Assembly (NCBI GenBank): GCA_035460505.1
Contig: DATHWP010000028.1
Location: 1-49,859, forward strand
Direction: 5' to 3'
Origin: Methyloradius sp035460505
GTDB taxonomy: Bacteria > Pseudomonadota > Gammaproteobacteria > Burkholderiales > Methylophilaceae
Length of the DNA: 49,859 nt
This document shows positions 24,200 to 33,616 of the stretch, one piece after another. The stretch's first letter is position 1, and each line of letters opens with the position of its first letter. The notes beneath the pieces are model-generated. The model made no database searches. It had not been told where the DNA came from and saw only the letters and a list, made by a program, of their open reading frames with translations. A program made the translations under genes and the position numbers.

Positions 24200-26977
24200 T
24201 TAGCCCGTATTGCGCAGGCCAGCGGCAATGCCGTTAATAGATAAATGAATGGCAAGTTTGATGCGGTCATCATCAGCGCCCTCTCTAAAGCGCTTAATCA
24301 GCTCCACTTGCAGGTGATTGAGCGGGTCTAGGTAAGGCAAGCGGCTTTTGATGGAGTTAGCTAATGTTGGGTTGTTGTTTAAACGAACAGGACTCTTCAA
24401 TAGTAGATTGATCGCCTCGGTCGTCAGCAAATATTCTTTTTCTATGCGGCTAAAAATATGCTCGCGCAGCTTTTCATCGTTCACCAGTTGCGAGTAGCGC
24501 CGCGCAACACCAAGGTCGCTCTTGGCCAGTACCATATCCACATTGGCAATCAGCGTTTTGAACAGCGGCCATTCTTCCAGCATTTCATTCAACACTTTCA
24601 GGCGCTGCTTGTTCAGCTTTTCATCTTTATTCAGGTATTGATGGATGGCGCTACCAAAGCCAAACCAGCCTGGCAATAACAGGCGACATTGACCCCATGA
24701 GAAGCCCCACGGAATAGCGCGCAAATCTTCAATTCTACGTGTAGATTTACGCGCGGCTGGTCGGCTGCCGATATTAAGCTCGGCGATTTCAGAGATAGGG
24801 GTAGCGCTAAAAAAGTAATCGGCAAAACCTGGGGTCTCATAGACCAAGCTACGATAGGTCGTCATCGCTGTGGTCGAGAGGTCTTCCATCACCATTTCAT
24901 ACGAACGACGCTTGCTGGACTCCAGCTGATCTTGCGGAAATAGCGAGGCATCAATCGTCGCAGCGATAAGGGTTTCAAGATGCTGGCGACCAACCTTGGG
25001 ATCGGAGTATTTGTTGGCGATAATCTCGCCTTGCTCGGTCAAGCGAATCTGCCCATCTACTGTGCCATGCGGTTGCGCCATGATGGCCTGATAGGTTGGC
25101 CCACCACCACGGCCCACTGTTCCGCCGCGGCCGTGAAACAGGCGCAGCTTGATGTTAGCCTGCTTGAATAGCTCCACCAGCGAGACTTCTGCCTTGTATA
25201 GCTCCCAGTTTGAAGTGAGGAAGCCGCCATCTTTATTGCTATCTGAATAGCCGAGCATGATCTCTTGCTCGTTACCCTGATGACGCAAGATATGGCGAAT
25301 GCCCAGCAAGCTGAGCCATTGCCCCATGATCATAGGGGCATGGCGCAAATCGGCAATGGTTTCAAACAGTGGAGCAATATTGAGATCCATCTGGATTTTT
25401 TGCGAGCCCCACACACCGCGCAGCATGCCTGCCTCTTTTTGCAGCAAGGCGACTTCGAGCAAGTCGGAAAGCGTTTCAGTATGCGAAATAATGTATTGGC
25501 GCACTGCCCGCTCGCCAAATATTTTTCTTATTTCACGTGCTTTGTTCAGCACTTCAATCTCGGAATGCACCAACTCTGAATATTGCTGGAATTGCGAAAA
25601 TAGCAGGCGAGGCTGTTTCAACTCATCAAGCAGCGTCTGGATTTTTTCGTCTTCATCCAAATCGGCATAGTTAAAGTCATAACCTGCTTTCATGAACAGC
25701 TCTTTGATAACCGCCTCATGCACATCGGATGACTGGCGGATATCAATAGTCGCGAGATGAAAACCAAATGTCTCAATAGCTTTCACCAGCTTACCGAGGC
25801 GCGGATAGATCAAGGCCTCGCCGTTCTTCTGCTTGAGAGATTGCACGACAATATACAGATCAGCCAGCAATTCATCTGCGCTGGCATAAGGTTTAGATTC
25901 AGGTTCGGCGAGTGTGATGCCAATATCAGAGGTCACCAGTTTAGCCGTTGCTACAACCCGCGAGTAAATGCCATTGAGCGCTAAACGGTAGGTTTCATCT
26001 TGCCTATGCGGCGATTTATCATGCGATGCTACAGTAAGCTCCACCAACGCCTCAGTGACTTCTACCAGCCGAGTAGAGAGTGAAAGCTCAAGCCGCAATG
26101 CGTGAATTTGCTCAAGGTAATACCTGAATGCGGTCATCGATTGCTGGTCAATGGCTTCAGTCAGTGTAGAAGCGTTGACGTTGGGATTACCGTCGCGGTC
26201 ACCGCCTATCCAGCTGCCCATCTGGAAGAAATTGGGCAACTGGTAACTTTCGTCAGGGTCTTTTGCATAAATCTTGTTGAGTTCAAGCTCCATGTCTTGC
26301 AGCAGCTCGGGGATGACATCGAGAAAGGTCATGCGGTAATAACTGAGCGCATTATCAATCTCGTTACTTACAGTGAGTTTGGTAAAACGCAGGATCCTGG
26401 TTTGCCACAAGGTCGTAATTGCACCAACAATCAGCAAGTGGTTTCTTTCTGACTCTTTTTTGGACAGTGGCAACGCACGATAGGCCAGCAGGGAAGAAAG
26501 CGCACGCTCAGTATCCAGGATGCTTTTGCGCTGCACCTCGGTGGGGTGTGCGGTGAGCACAGGTGATACCAGTGCCGAGTTTAAAAATGCCTCAATTTCT
26601 GCAAAATCCAGCGGTTTTTCGGCGATTTTAGCAAGTGAGCTGGATAGTGAACCTGGCTTGATGTCTTCATCATTCAAGCGGCTTTGATCATGGGCGTAAA
26701 GGTCTTCAGCAATATTCACCAGGTGCTTGAAATAGCTGAACGCGCGCACTACAGAGATAGTCTGGTCAACAGTTAGTTGCCTGAGCAGTTGCTCAAGCTC
26801 AATCGCTGCATCTTTATCGCTATGTTTATGGAAACTGACGGCGGTTTTTCTGATATTTTCAATGACATCAAAGACTTCGATACCTTCTTTAGCAGTAATC
26901 ACTTCGCCCAACACACGCCCTAGATAGCGAATATTGTCTTTAAGGCCTGCTTCGAGATTCTTAAGAACTAAGCTCAT
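24200..26977 (-). CDS. ppc: Phosphoenolpyruvate carboxylase
   Basis: Ppc adds bicarbonate to phosphoenolpyruvate to make oxaloacetate, refilling the citric acid cycle; in methylotrophs it also supplies C4 acids for biosynthesis. The 925-residue length is normal. The catalytic histidine motif TAHPTEVQRKS, the GYSDSNKDGG block, FHGRGGTVGRGGGP and the C-terminal NGIAAGLRNTG are all present. It is transcribed alone, 75 bp after the phosphatase gene (27053) on the same strand. Confidence 0.97.
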   Translation of the reverse strand: MSLVLKNLEAGLKDNIRYLGRVLGEVITAKEGIEVFDVIENIRKTAVSFHKHSDKDAAIELEQLLRQLTVDQTISVVRAFSYFKHLVNIAEDLYAHDQSRLNDEDIKPGSLSSSLAKIAEKPLDFAEIEAFLNSALVSPVLTAHPTEVQRKSILDTERALSSLLAYRALPLSKKESERNHLLIVGAITTLWQTRILRFTKLTVSNEIDNALSYYRMTFLDVIPELLQDMELELNKIYAKDPDESYQLPNFFQMGSWIGGDRDGNPNVNASTLTEAIDQQSMTAFRYYLEQIHALRLELSLSTRLVEVTEALVELTVASHDKSPHRQDETYRLALNGIYSRVVATAKLVTSDIGITLAEPESKPYASADELLADLYIVVQSLKQKNGEALIYPRLGKLVKAIETFGFHLATIDIRQSSDVHEAVIKELFMKAGYDFNYADLDEDEKIQTLLDELKQPRLLFSQFQQYSELVHSEIEVLNKAREIRKIFGERAVRQYIISHTETLSDLLEVALLQKEAGMLRGVWGSQKIQMDLNIAPLFETIADLRHAPMIMGQWLSLLGIRHILRHQGNEQEIMLGYSDSNKDGGFLTSNWELYKAEVSLVELFKQANIKLRLFHGRGGTVGRGGGPTYQAIMAQPHGTVDGQIRLTEQGEIIANKYSDPKVGRQHLETLIAATIDASLFPQDQLESSKRRSYEMVMEDLSTTAMTTYRSLVYETPGFADYFFSATPISEIAELNIGSRPAARKSTRRIEDLRAIPWGFSWGQCRLLLPGWFGFGSAIHQYLNKDEKLNKQRLKVLNEMLEEWPLFKTLIANVDMVLAKSDLGVARRYSQLVNDEKLREHIFSRIEKEYLLTTEAINLLLKSPVRLNNNPTLANSIKSRLPYLDPLNHLQVELIKRFREGADDDRIKLAIHLSINGIAAGLRNTG

Positions 26978-27052
26978 TGGTTGCCTCTGGTGTTGGATTG
27001 TTTTGCTATATTTTCAAGCAATAACTACACCAATCAAACTAGGCAATGATGG

Positions 27053-28126
27053 CTACTTGATCAATAGTTCTACGCTACCGTCATCAAACACAATTTTGTT
27101 CTCAGGCCATTGCAATGCACCGAGCTTGAATTTACTTGGTGGCGGGATATGATCTTTGCGATCCCGCCAACGACCACCAACTGAGTAATCCACACAGAAC
27201 ACATTACGATTCAGGCCAAGCCATGCAAATGGCGATATGCCAACGAATAAGTCTGGGTCTCCCTTGCCCAGTGACTTGGCATTGATCTGCCCATATTTAC
27301 GCCAGTAGTGCCCAACCACCACGGGGATGGCATCTGCGTAATCATTCCACCAGCCTACGCGCTCCACAAAGCGCCACTTTCCGCTGCTGTAAAAAGGATG
27401 CGTGCCTTTACGCTCAACGCCTGAAGTGAGTACCCGTATAGGGTTATACATTTGGGAGATTTCATCAAATTTAGCGGTGTGGTGTAAAAAATCCACTTGC
27501 TGGTGTTCGTCTTCAATACGTGATTTCCAATCAGCCTGTTCTTGCCTGTAGGCCTCTAGCAGGCCAGATTCATGCAGATGCTTCTTGGTTTCGTGCTCCC
27601 ATTGATTGTAAAAATCAGCAATGCTACCCAGCGGAATTTCACGCACTTTTTCGATAGAGGCTTGATCCCAGGCGGCATGCACAATACGTAAATCTTCTCG
27701 TTCCAGTGCAACCGGCAGAAACGAAAGAAACTCCTTGAATTCAAGTATTTCGCCAATGGTGGCTTCTGCATAAGGCGCGTATTTATGGTTGTCGCGCTCC
27801 ACACGTTTGGCCTGATACCAGCCTGAACCGTCTTTAGCTTGGTCACGCAGAAAACTGATTTCATGATTGCCGAGCACCATTTGCGCATTACCAGCTTCTA
27901 CCATGTTGCGCACCAATCGAATCACACCTGGGCTATCAGGCCCACGATCACAGAGATCGCCGACAAACACCAGATGCCTGGCATCAGTATGTTCGCCTTG
28001 CTCGCCGTAGCCAAGATGCTCCAACAGCTGATTGAGCGAATCCAGCTCGCCATGCACATCACCGATGATGTCTAGCGGCCCTTGCTTTAAGGGCTGGATA
28101 CTGCTGGTTGAATGGACTTTATTCAT
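27053..28126 (-). CDS. Calcineurin-like metallophosphoesterase
   Basis: The 357-residue protein has the phosphoesterase motifs in order: GDVHGE at 22-27, GDLCDRGP at about 53-60 and GNHE near 81-84, then two later histidine sites (VVGHYW). It is of the PrpE/ApaH-like protein phosphatase or diadenosine tetraphosphatase type. Longer than ApaH (about 280), it has an extra C-terminal segment. The substrate is not certain. It is followed upstream on the same strand by the Lon-domain gene (50-bp gap). Confidence 0.82.
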   Translation of the reverse strand: MNKVHSTSSIQPLKQGPLDIIGDVHGELDSLNQLLEHLGYGEQGEHTDARHLVFVGDLCDRGPDSPGVIRLVRNMVEAGNAQMVLGNHEISFLRDQAKDGSGWYQAKRVERDNHKYAPYAEATIGEILEFKEFLSFLPVALEREDLRIVHAAWDQASIEKVREIPLGSIADFYNQWEHETKKHLHESGLLEAYRQEQADWKSRIEDEHQQVDFLHHTAKFDEISQMYNPIRVLTSGVERKGTHPFYSSGKWRFVERVGWWNDYADAIPVVVGHYWRKYGQINAKSLGKGDPDLFVGISPFAWLGLNRNVFCVDYSVGGRWRDRKDHIPPPSKFKLGALQWPENKIVFDDGSVELLIK

Positions 28127-28176
28127 GACGACGCTTACTCAAATTCTATGGATGTTTAACTGATACTTTAAGAAAT

Positions 28177-28800
28177 CTATTTTGGGTCTGGCTTACTGAC
28201 ATTGAACATATCGTTGATCAGCTCTAGCCTCACCAATGGGCTATCCAGCTCAAGCAAGCGTTGCTTTTGCTTAATGGGCAGATTCAAAAACTCGCACCAG
28301 CGGTTGGAGACCCAACTGCAATCATCAAACAAATAAGGCTTTAGCAGCGGCATTTCACTTTCGGGGATTTCTTGCGTCTCTAAAGACGTTATCAATTGTC
28401 GCAACGTATCAGTAGTAAAAACCAGGTCATCTGGTAGAGACATCGTAATGTCTGCGGGAATCGGCTCCACACTCCCCAGCCACAAACCATCGGCCTGCTG
28501 CCAGGCAGATTTGATGCGGATGCGGTTTTTGCCTATGCATTTAACAAACATCAGGCCTGCGCCCGGAGCATCAAACTCAATGATCTCTGCGATGGTACCT
28601 ACCTTGGCAAATGGGAAATCATTGTCTTCGACTGTCGCATAGCCTTCTTCGAGCACAGCAACTATCGCAAACGGTGTTCTATCCTTGATGCTGCTCGTGA
28701 TCATATCAAGGTAGCGCAGCTCAAAAATCTTGAGTGGCAACAAACCGCCTGGGTAGAACACCAGATTAAGCGGGAATAGTGGCAGAGCATCGTAATTCAT
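28177..28800 (-). CDS. Lon N-terminal (substrate-binding) domain protein
   Basis: The 207-residue protein consists only of a Lon N-terminal-like domain: LPLFPLNLVFYPGGLLPLKI at the start, FELRYLDMI, then FPFAKVGTIAEIIEF and GKNRIRIKSAW. It lacks the AAA+ and protease parts of Lon. Such stand-alone proteins (COG2802) are common in Proteobacteria; their role is not established. It follows the CpxA-like kinase gene by 88 bp. Confidence 0.87.
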   Translation of the reverse strand: MNYDALPLFPLNLVFYPGGLLPLKIFELRYLDMITSSIKDRTPFAIVAVLEEGYATVEDNDFPFAKVGTIAEIIEFDAPGAGLMFVKCIGKNRIRIKSAWQQADGLWLGSVEPIPADITMSLPDDLVFTTDTLRQLITSLETQEIPESEMPLLKPYLFDDCSWVSNRWCEFLNLPIKQKQRLLELDSPLVRLELINDMFNVSKPDPK

Positions 28801-28888
28801 GACTATATGATGCCACGCAGAGATTACGTAGTTAAGTCTAAATTTCAGATGATGCTAAATTGAAGACCAATTACGACAATCAGGCAGC

Positions 28889-30238
28889 TTACTTATGCAG
28901 GCTGATTTTGACGATTAGCCCGCCTTGAGGTGCATTACTCAGATTAACATTGCCTCTATGTTTCTCAATTGCACGCTTGGCAATTGCCAAGCCTAAGCCA
29001 TGACCAGTAATCTCTGTTTTGTGTTGACGACTGACCCTGTAAAACGGCTCAAACACTGCCTCAAGCTCAGTTTCTGGTATGCCTGGGCCGTGATCATGTA
29101 CTTGTATGGTGATCAGGTTGTGCTCATTTTTATCGAGTGATACTTCGACAGACTCACCCTCTGGACTGTATTTCACGGCATTACGGATCACGTTTTCCAG
29201 CGCGCGATGCAATAGCTCATAGTGGCCTTCTACACTGGCTTCGGCATTCGATTTGAATATGACCTTGCTACCCACTGCCTGCGCCTCAAAATTCACGTCC
29301 TGCAAAATGTCTTCAATCAACTCATTGAGGCTAATGGTTTCTTTGACCTCTTGGCTCATATCCGTTTGCAAGCGTGAGAGCGTGAGTATCTGGCCGAGCA
29401 ACTCATCCAACCTTTCGGTTTCGCGCTCAATACGGCTTAGTGCGGCTTCAAGCTTTTCTGGCTGTTGCTGGGCAAGGCCGACTGCTAAACGCATGCGGGC
29501 TACAGGCGAACGTAACTCATGCGAAACATCGTGCAGCAGTTGTCGCTGGGCGTTGAGCAAGGTTTGCAGTCGTGTGGCCATAAAGTCGAAGTCTTGCCCA
29601 AGCTCGGCCATTTCATCATTGCGCTTGGCTAACAATGGTGTGACGCGAGCGTCCAGATGGCCCTCTGCTAATCGGCGGCTGGTTTGGCGTAAATAGCGAA
29701 TCGGGCGGCTCAAATAGACTGCAAAGCCTGCACTAAAAAGAAAGCTGGTAAATAACGCACCGAATGCTTGGAGAAGTAACACAGGGAAAATGGGCGGTGG
29801 CGGTGGGCCTTTTCTCAAATGTGGCGGAACATCCGCGGTCATGGGTGAGAACAGGATGTAATCATTGCCAACAGGAGTTCTTACCTTACGGACACTGGCT
29901 GCCTGATCGCCTTCCACCAGCGCATCAACCGCTTCCGCCAGACTGCCTTGTGGCACGGCTCTGCCGATCAAGTCATTGCCATCAGCATCCACCACCAATA
30001 CCGTTGCGCCCCTTCGCTCAGGCCACTGTTTGAATAGCGCTTTGGCACCATCTTCTCCACCATACTCAAGCGCGTTGGCAGTGACACCCACCAGAAAATC
30101 GGCGCGTTTATCATGCATGAAGCCTTCATCAGCTTTTGCACTATGTTCATGGAGATAGACCATGCCGCCGATGACAGCACTGACGATCAAAAAAGTCAGT
30201 GAGAGCCCAATAAATATTTTCCAGAATAAACGACCCAT
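28889..30238 (-). CDS. cpxA: Sensor histidine kinase, CpxA-like
   Basis: The 449-residue inner-membrane kinase has membrane helices at about 8-30 and 148-175 with a periplasmic domain between them, then HAMP, the phospho-acceptor block LLHDVSHELRSPVARMR, N-box ENVIRNAVKYS, G1 DHGPGIP and G2 GHGLGLAIAK. The periplasmic domain ends in an unusual proline run (RKGPPPPP). It follows the response regulator by 8 bp in one operon. The CpxA assignment rests on the layout with a divergent CpxP-like gene and a CpxR-type box. Confidence 0.85.
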   Translation of the reverse strand: MGRLFWKIFIGLSLTFLIVSAVIGGMVYLHEHSAKADEGFMHDKRADFLVGVTANALEYGGEDGAKALFKQWPERRGATVLVVDADGNDLIGRAVPQGSLAEAVDALVEGDQAASVRKVRTPVGNDYILFSPMTADVPPHLRKGPPPPPIFPVLLLQAFGALFTSFLFSAGFAVYLSRPIRYLRQTSRRLAEGHLDARVTPLLAKRNDEMAELGQDFDFMATRLQTLLNAQRQLLHDVSHELRSPVARMRLAVGLAQQQPEKLEAALSRIERETERLDELLGQILTLSRLQTDMSQEVKETISLNELIEDILQDVNFEAQAVGSKVIFKSNAEASVEGHYELLHRALENVIRNAVKYSPEGESVEVSLDKNEHNLITIQVHDHGPGIPETELEAVFEPFYRVSRQHKTEITGHGLGLAIAKRAIEKHRGNVNLSNAPQGGLIVKISLHK

Positions 30239-30246
30239 ATTAGTGC

Positions 30247-30942
30247 CTAGGTCGGGATAAACTGATAGCCAGTGCCACGCACGGTCTGGATAGGTGAACG
30301 ACCATCATCCAAGGTGCCAAGTTTTTGGCGCAGATTGCTGATGTGTACGTCAATGCTGCGATCGTAAGCAGTTTCTGGCCTACCCAAGCCTTGCAGGAAA
30401 AGATCTGCTTTACTCACTACACGCCCTGCGTTGCGGGCAAGTACTTCAAGCAAGCTGTATTCGCTGGTAGTGATTTCAAGCGGCGTACCGCGCCATTCAA
30501 TGACTCGCTCTGCTGGGTAGATCGCAATCTTGCCTACGCGCAGCACTTCATCTGTAGGTTGTTTGCGGGTTTCATCACGCACGGCAACACGACGCTGTAT
30601 GGCGTGTAGCCGAGCAACCAGCTCGCGTGGGTTAAATGGTTTGGATAGATAATCATCAGCACCGAGTTCAAGACCGACAATTCGGTCGATCTCATCCCCC
30701 TTGGCAGTGAGCATGATAACGGGTAGCTGCGAGCTGGCACGAATCAGCCGCAAGGTATCAAAGCCGTTCAGGCGTGGCATCATCACATCCAGCACGACAA
30801 TATCGAAGCTACCTGCAAGCGCGAGACGCGCGCCCTCTTCGCCATCGTGCGCGATTTCCATCTTAAAATCTTCTGCGCCCAGATACTCCGCCATCATCTG
30901 GCAAAGCTCCACATCATCATCAATCAGTAGCACTTTAAGCAC
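30247..30942 (-). CDS. cpxR: Response regulator, CpxR-like (OmpR family)
   Basis: The 231-residue protein has a receiver domain with the acidic pair IDDD near the N-terminus, the phospho-aspartate in VVLDVMMPRLNG at about residue 52, the lysine in LSKPFNPRELVAR, and a C-terminal winged helix ending RGTGYQFIPT. It closely follows the CpxR pattern (GFDTLRLIR, LELGADDY, DRSIDVHISNLRQKLG). It is first in the operon with the kinase and divergent from the CpxP-like gene. Confidence 0.88.
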   Translation of the reverse strand: MLKVLLIDDDVELCQMMAEYLGAEDFKMEIAHDGEEGARLALAGSFDIVVLDVMMPRLNGFDTLRLIRASSQLPVIMLTAKGDEIDRIVGLELGADDYLSKPFNPRELVARLHAIQRRVAVRDETRKQPTDEVLRVGKIAIYPAERVIEWRGTPLEITTSEYSLLEVLARNAGRVVSKADLFLQGLGRPETAYDRSIDVHISNLRQKLGTLDDGRSPIQTVRGTGYQFIPT

Positions 30943-31018
30943 GGCTTACCTCTATATTTATCGTCGTATTTATTAAGTATCTGATTCTGCCAAAGATTTA
31001 GCCGTAGCGGGCGACCTC

Positions 31019-31033
31019 TTTACATACTTTTAC
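31019..31033 (-). promoter_or_regulatory. CpxR-type box
   Basis: On the minus strand this reads GTAAA, five bases, GTAAA, an exact match to the known CpxR consensus (GTAAA-N5-GTAAA). It lies 77 bp upstream of cpxR and 160 bp upstream of the cpxP-like gene, so it could serve both. A further TTTAC half-site at 31127-31131 overlaps the -35 position of a TATATT (31144-31149) before cpxP. The remaining gap shows nothing else. Confidence 0.65.
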
Positions 31034-31192
31034 CTACTATTACCCCAACAAAACGTAGCCATACGCACAATCATGCAAAATAGGCTCCGTGACATAAGGC
31101 AATGAACGCGGGCCGAAAATTCAATCTTTACTCCCCTGATTGATATATTTAGCCAACCTTCATTAACAAGAACCTTCAGCAGGAGAAATATC

Positions 31193-31723
31193 ATGAGCAA
31201 ATTTACCAAAGTAATATTTTCAAGCAGCATGCTAGTTGCATCCATGCTGGCATTAAACGCTGCCGCTTTGCATGCAGAGCCAGGCGACGCCCCACCACCG
31301 CATGAACACGGCGACCGTGGCAATTGTGAACAAAGACATGGTGGCCCAGATGGCGACCGTCATGGTCCAGGCGGTTTTCATGGCTTGCGCGAACTCAACC
31401 TGAGCCAGGATCAGCAAGACAAAATCAAGCAGATCATGGAAAAGCATAAACCCGATGCTAAGGCTCAGTTTGAGGGTATGCGCGCCAACTTTAAGGCGCT
31501 GGATGATGCAGCCAAGGCCGAGCCTTATGATGTGAAGAAGGTACAGGCTTTGGCTGATCAGCAAGCCAAACAGCAAGCTGCGATGATCGTGGAACGCACA
31601 GCGACCAAGCATGAGATTTATGCTGTACTAACACCAGAACAGAAACAAAAATGGTCTGAACTGCCACCACCCCGCCCTGATGGCGAAAAACGTGGCTGGG
31701 GAAAACCACCAAAACCAGAGTAA
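31193..31723 (+). CDS. CpxP/Spy-like periplasmic protein, His-rich
   Basis: The 176-residue protein has a signal peptide (about 1-28, ending LHAEP), then a short His/Gly/Asp-rich stretch (PPHEHGDRGNCEQRHGGPDG), then a helical body of the Spy/CpxP class with LNLSQDQQDKIKQIMEKH and the LTPEQKQKW repeat motif. CpxP in E. coli restrains CpxA and binds misfolded periplasmic proteins. The His-rich segment suggests metal binding, as in metal-sensing relatives; this is inference. CAGGAG precedes the ATG. Confidence 0.85.
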   Translation: MSKFTKVIFSSSMLVASMLALNAAALHAEPGDAPPPHEHGDRGNCEQRHGGPDGDRHGPGGFHGLRELNLSQDQQDKIKQIMEKHKPDAKAQFEGMRANFKALDDAAKAEPYDVKKVQALADQQAKQQAAMIVERTATKHEIYAVLTPEQKQKWSELPPPRPDGEKRGWGKPPKPE

Positions 31724-31740
31724 GGTTTTAACAGCAGTTA

Positions 31741-31777
31741 AAAGCCAGCATGGTGAAACATCACCATGCTGGCTTTT
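31741..31777 (+). terminator. Intrinsic terminator after the cpxP-like gene
   Basis: A 16-bp perfect stem (31741-31756 with 31761-31776) around the loop AACA ends in a T run. The remaining 240 bp before gnd contains only a possible 20-codon ORF at 31941-32003 with AAGG upstream, which may be a leader peptide. Confidence 0.9.
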
Positions 31778-32021
31778 TGCATTCATCCTGCTTACTTTTT
31801 ATTGTCATCAAGCAGCGATATAGTCTGTAAACAATCAGAATGTTCTGCAGTTTCTGTTGTCCACCTATTTGGACTAGAATGTATTTATCAACGCACTCGA
31901 TTAAATCATCCAATTAATTGAAAAGTAAGGTTGGTAAACCATGACATGGCTAAGGTATTGGTTTTTGGGCAAATGTCTTGTTTCGCGTTCAATACATTAT
32001 TAATAACAAATTGAGGAACTC

Positions 32022-33533
32022 ATGAGCACCAAAACTACTGATATTGGCCTTGTAGGCCTAGCCGTCATGGGCCAGAACCTGGCGCTGAATATTGCCGACC
32101 ACGGCTACGACATCGCGGTATATAACCGCAACCCCGAAAAAATGCGTGACTTCATCGCACAGAACTTGGCCAACGAGCCATCTCACGAGCGAGTCATTGG
32201 ATTTGAAGATTTAGCCTCATTCGTATTGAGCATCAAGCGCCCGCGCAAGATTGTGTTGTTAGTGAAAGCAGGCAGCGCGACTGATGTCACTATCAACGCA
32301 CTGCTACCATTCCTCGAGCAAGGCGACATCATCATTGATGGCGGCAACGCTTTATGGACAGACACGATTCGTCGTGAAAAAGAACTCAGTGCAAAAGGGA
32401 TTGATTTCATCGGCTCAGGCGTTTCTGGTGGTGAAACTGGCGCGCGCTTTGGCCCATCACTGATGCCAAGTGGCACACGTAAAGCATGGGCATCACTAGA
32501 ACCTATCTGGCGCGACATTGCAGCCAAAGTAGATGCAAAAACTGGTGAGCCGCTTGAAGGCGCTGCGCCAGGAAAACCCGTAGTTGGTGGTTTTTCATGT
32601 ACCGAATATATCGGCCCTGATGGCGCTGGCCATTACGTGAAAATGGTACATAACGGTATTGAATACATTGATATGCAGTTGATTTGCGAAGCCTACTGGC
32701 TCATGAAAAACCTGCTTGGCATGCCTGCTGATGAAATTGGTGCAGTTTTCAAGGAATGGAATAAGACTGAGCTTTCCAGCTTCTTAATCGAAATCACTGG
32801 CGACATCCTGCAACAAAAAGACCCTGCAGGTGATGGCTTCCTGGTCGATAAGATACTCGATACCGCAGGCCAAAAAGGTACAGGCCAATGGACCGCAGCG
32901 AATGCGCTAGAGCTTGGCGCACCAGCCAATGCGATTGCTGCAGCCGTGTATGCGCGTGCCCTTTCAAGCCTGAAAGAAGAACGTGTAGATGCCAGCAAGA
33001 TTCTGCAAGGGCCTGTCATCAAACATGAGACCGATAAAAAAGAAATCATCGAAGCCATTAAAAATGCCTTGTATTGCTCAAAAATCTGCGCATATGCACA
33101 AGGTTTTCAGTTGATTGATAAGGCGCAAGTGGCCTATAACTGGAAACTTAACTTCGGTGAACTTGCCCAAATCTGGCGTGGTGGTTGTATCATCCGCGCC
33201 CGTTTCTTGCAAAAAATCACTGATGCTTATGCATTAAATTCACGTCTGAAAAACCTGATGCTAGACCCTTACTTCACCAATGCCATGAATGAAGGCCAAG
33301 CAGGATGGCGCAAGGTAATCGCGCTGGCCGTCACCAACGGTATTCCAGCACAAGGTTTCAGTGCAGCGCTGGCTTATTACGATGGCTACCGCAGTGCGAC
33401 ATTGCCAGCTAACCTGCTGCAAGGCCAACGCGACTATTTCGGCGCGCATACTTATGAGCGTACTGATAAGCCAAGGGGTGAGTTCTTCCATGTGGATTGG
33501 CCAGAGTTCCCACGTAAACAGTTAGAAATTTAG
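32022..33533 (+). CDS. gnd: 6-phosphogluconate dehydrogenase, decarboxylating
   Basis: Gnd oxidises 6-phosphogluconate to ribulose 5-phosphate and CO2 with NADP. In ribulose monophosphate methylotrophs this step completes the cyclic oxidation of formaldehyde; the role here is inferred from organism type. The 503-residue length is slightly above the classic 470. Key pieces are GLAVMGQNLALNIADHGYD, IIDGGNALW, GSGVSGGETGARFGPSLMPS and HYVKMVHNGIEYIDMQ with the catalytic lysine and the HNGIEY motif. GAGG lies 6 nt before the ATG. Confidence 0.96.
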   Translation: MSTKTTDIGLVGLAVMGQNLALNIADHGYDIAVYNRNPEKMRDFIAQNLANEPSHERVIGFEDLASFVLSIKRPRKIVLLVKAGSATDVTINALLPFLEQGDIIIDGGNALWTDTIRREKELSAKGIDFIGSGVSGGETGARFGPSLMPSGTRKAWASLEPIWRDIAAKVDAKTGEPLEGAAPGKPVVGGFSCTEYIGPDGAGHYVKMVHNGIEYIDMQLICEAYWLMKNLLGMPADEIGAVFKEWNKTELSSFLIEITGDILQQKDPAGDGFLVDKILDTAGQKGTGQWTAANALELGAPANAIAAAVYARALSSLKEERVDASKILQGPVIKHETDKKEIIEAIKNALYCSKICAYAQGFQLIDKAQVAYNWKLNFGELAQIWRGGCIIRARFLQKITDAYALNSRLKNLMLDPYFTNAMNEGQAGWRKVIALAVTNGIPAQGFSAALAYYDGYRSATLPANLLQGQRDYFGAHTYERTDKPRGEFFHVDWPEFPRKQLEI

Positions 33534-33554
33534 TGATATCAAGTAGTTAACAAT

Positions 33555-33588
33555 AAAAAAGGATGCCATCTAGGCATCCTTTTTTATT
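33555..33588 (+). terminator. Intrinsic terminator after gnd
   Basis: The stem GGATGCC (33561-33567)/GGCATCC (33573-33579), flanked by A6 and T7, works on both strands. It sits between the convergent gnd and xdhC-like genes. Confidence 0.9.
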
Positions 33589-33616
33589 TCCTCAGTTATT
33601 CCACTAAACTAAAGCG

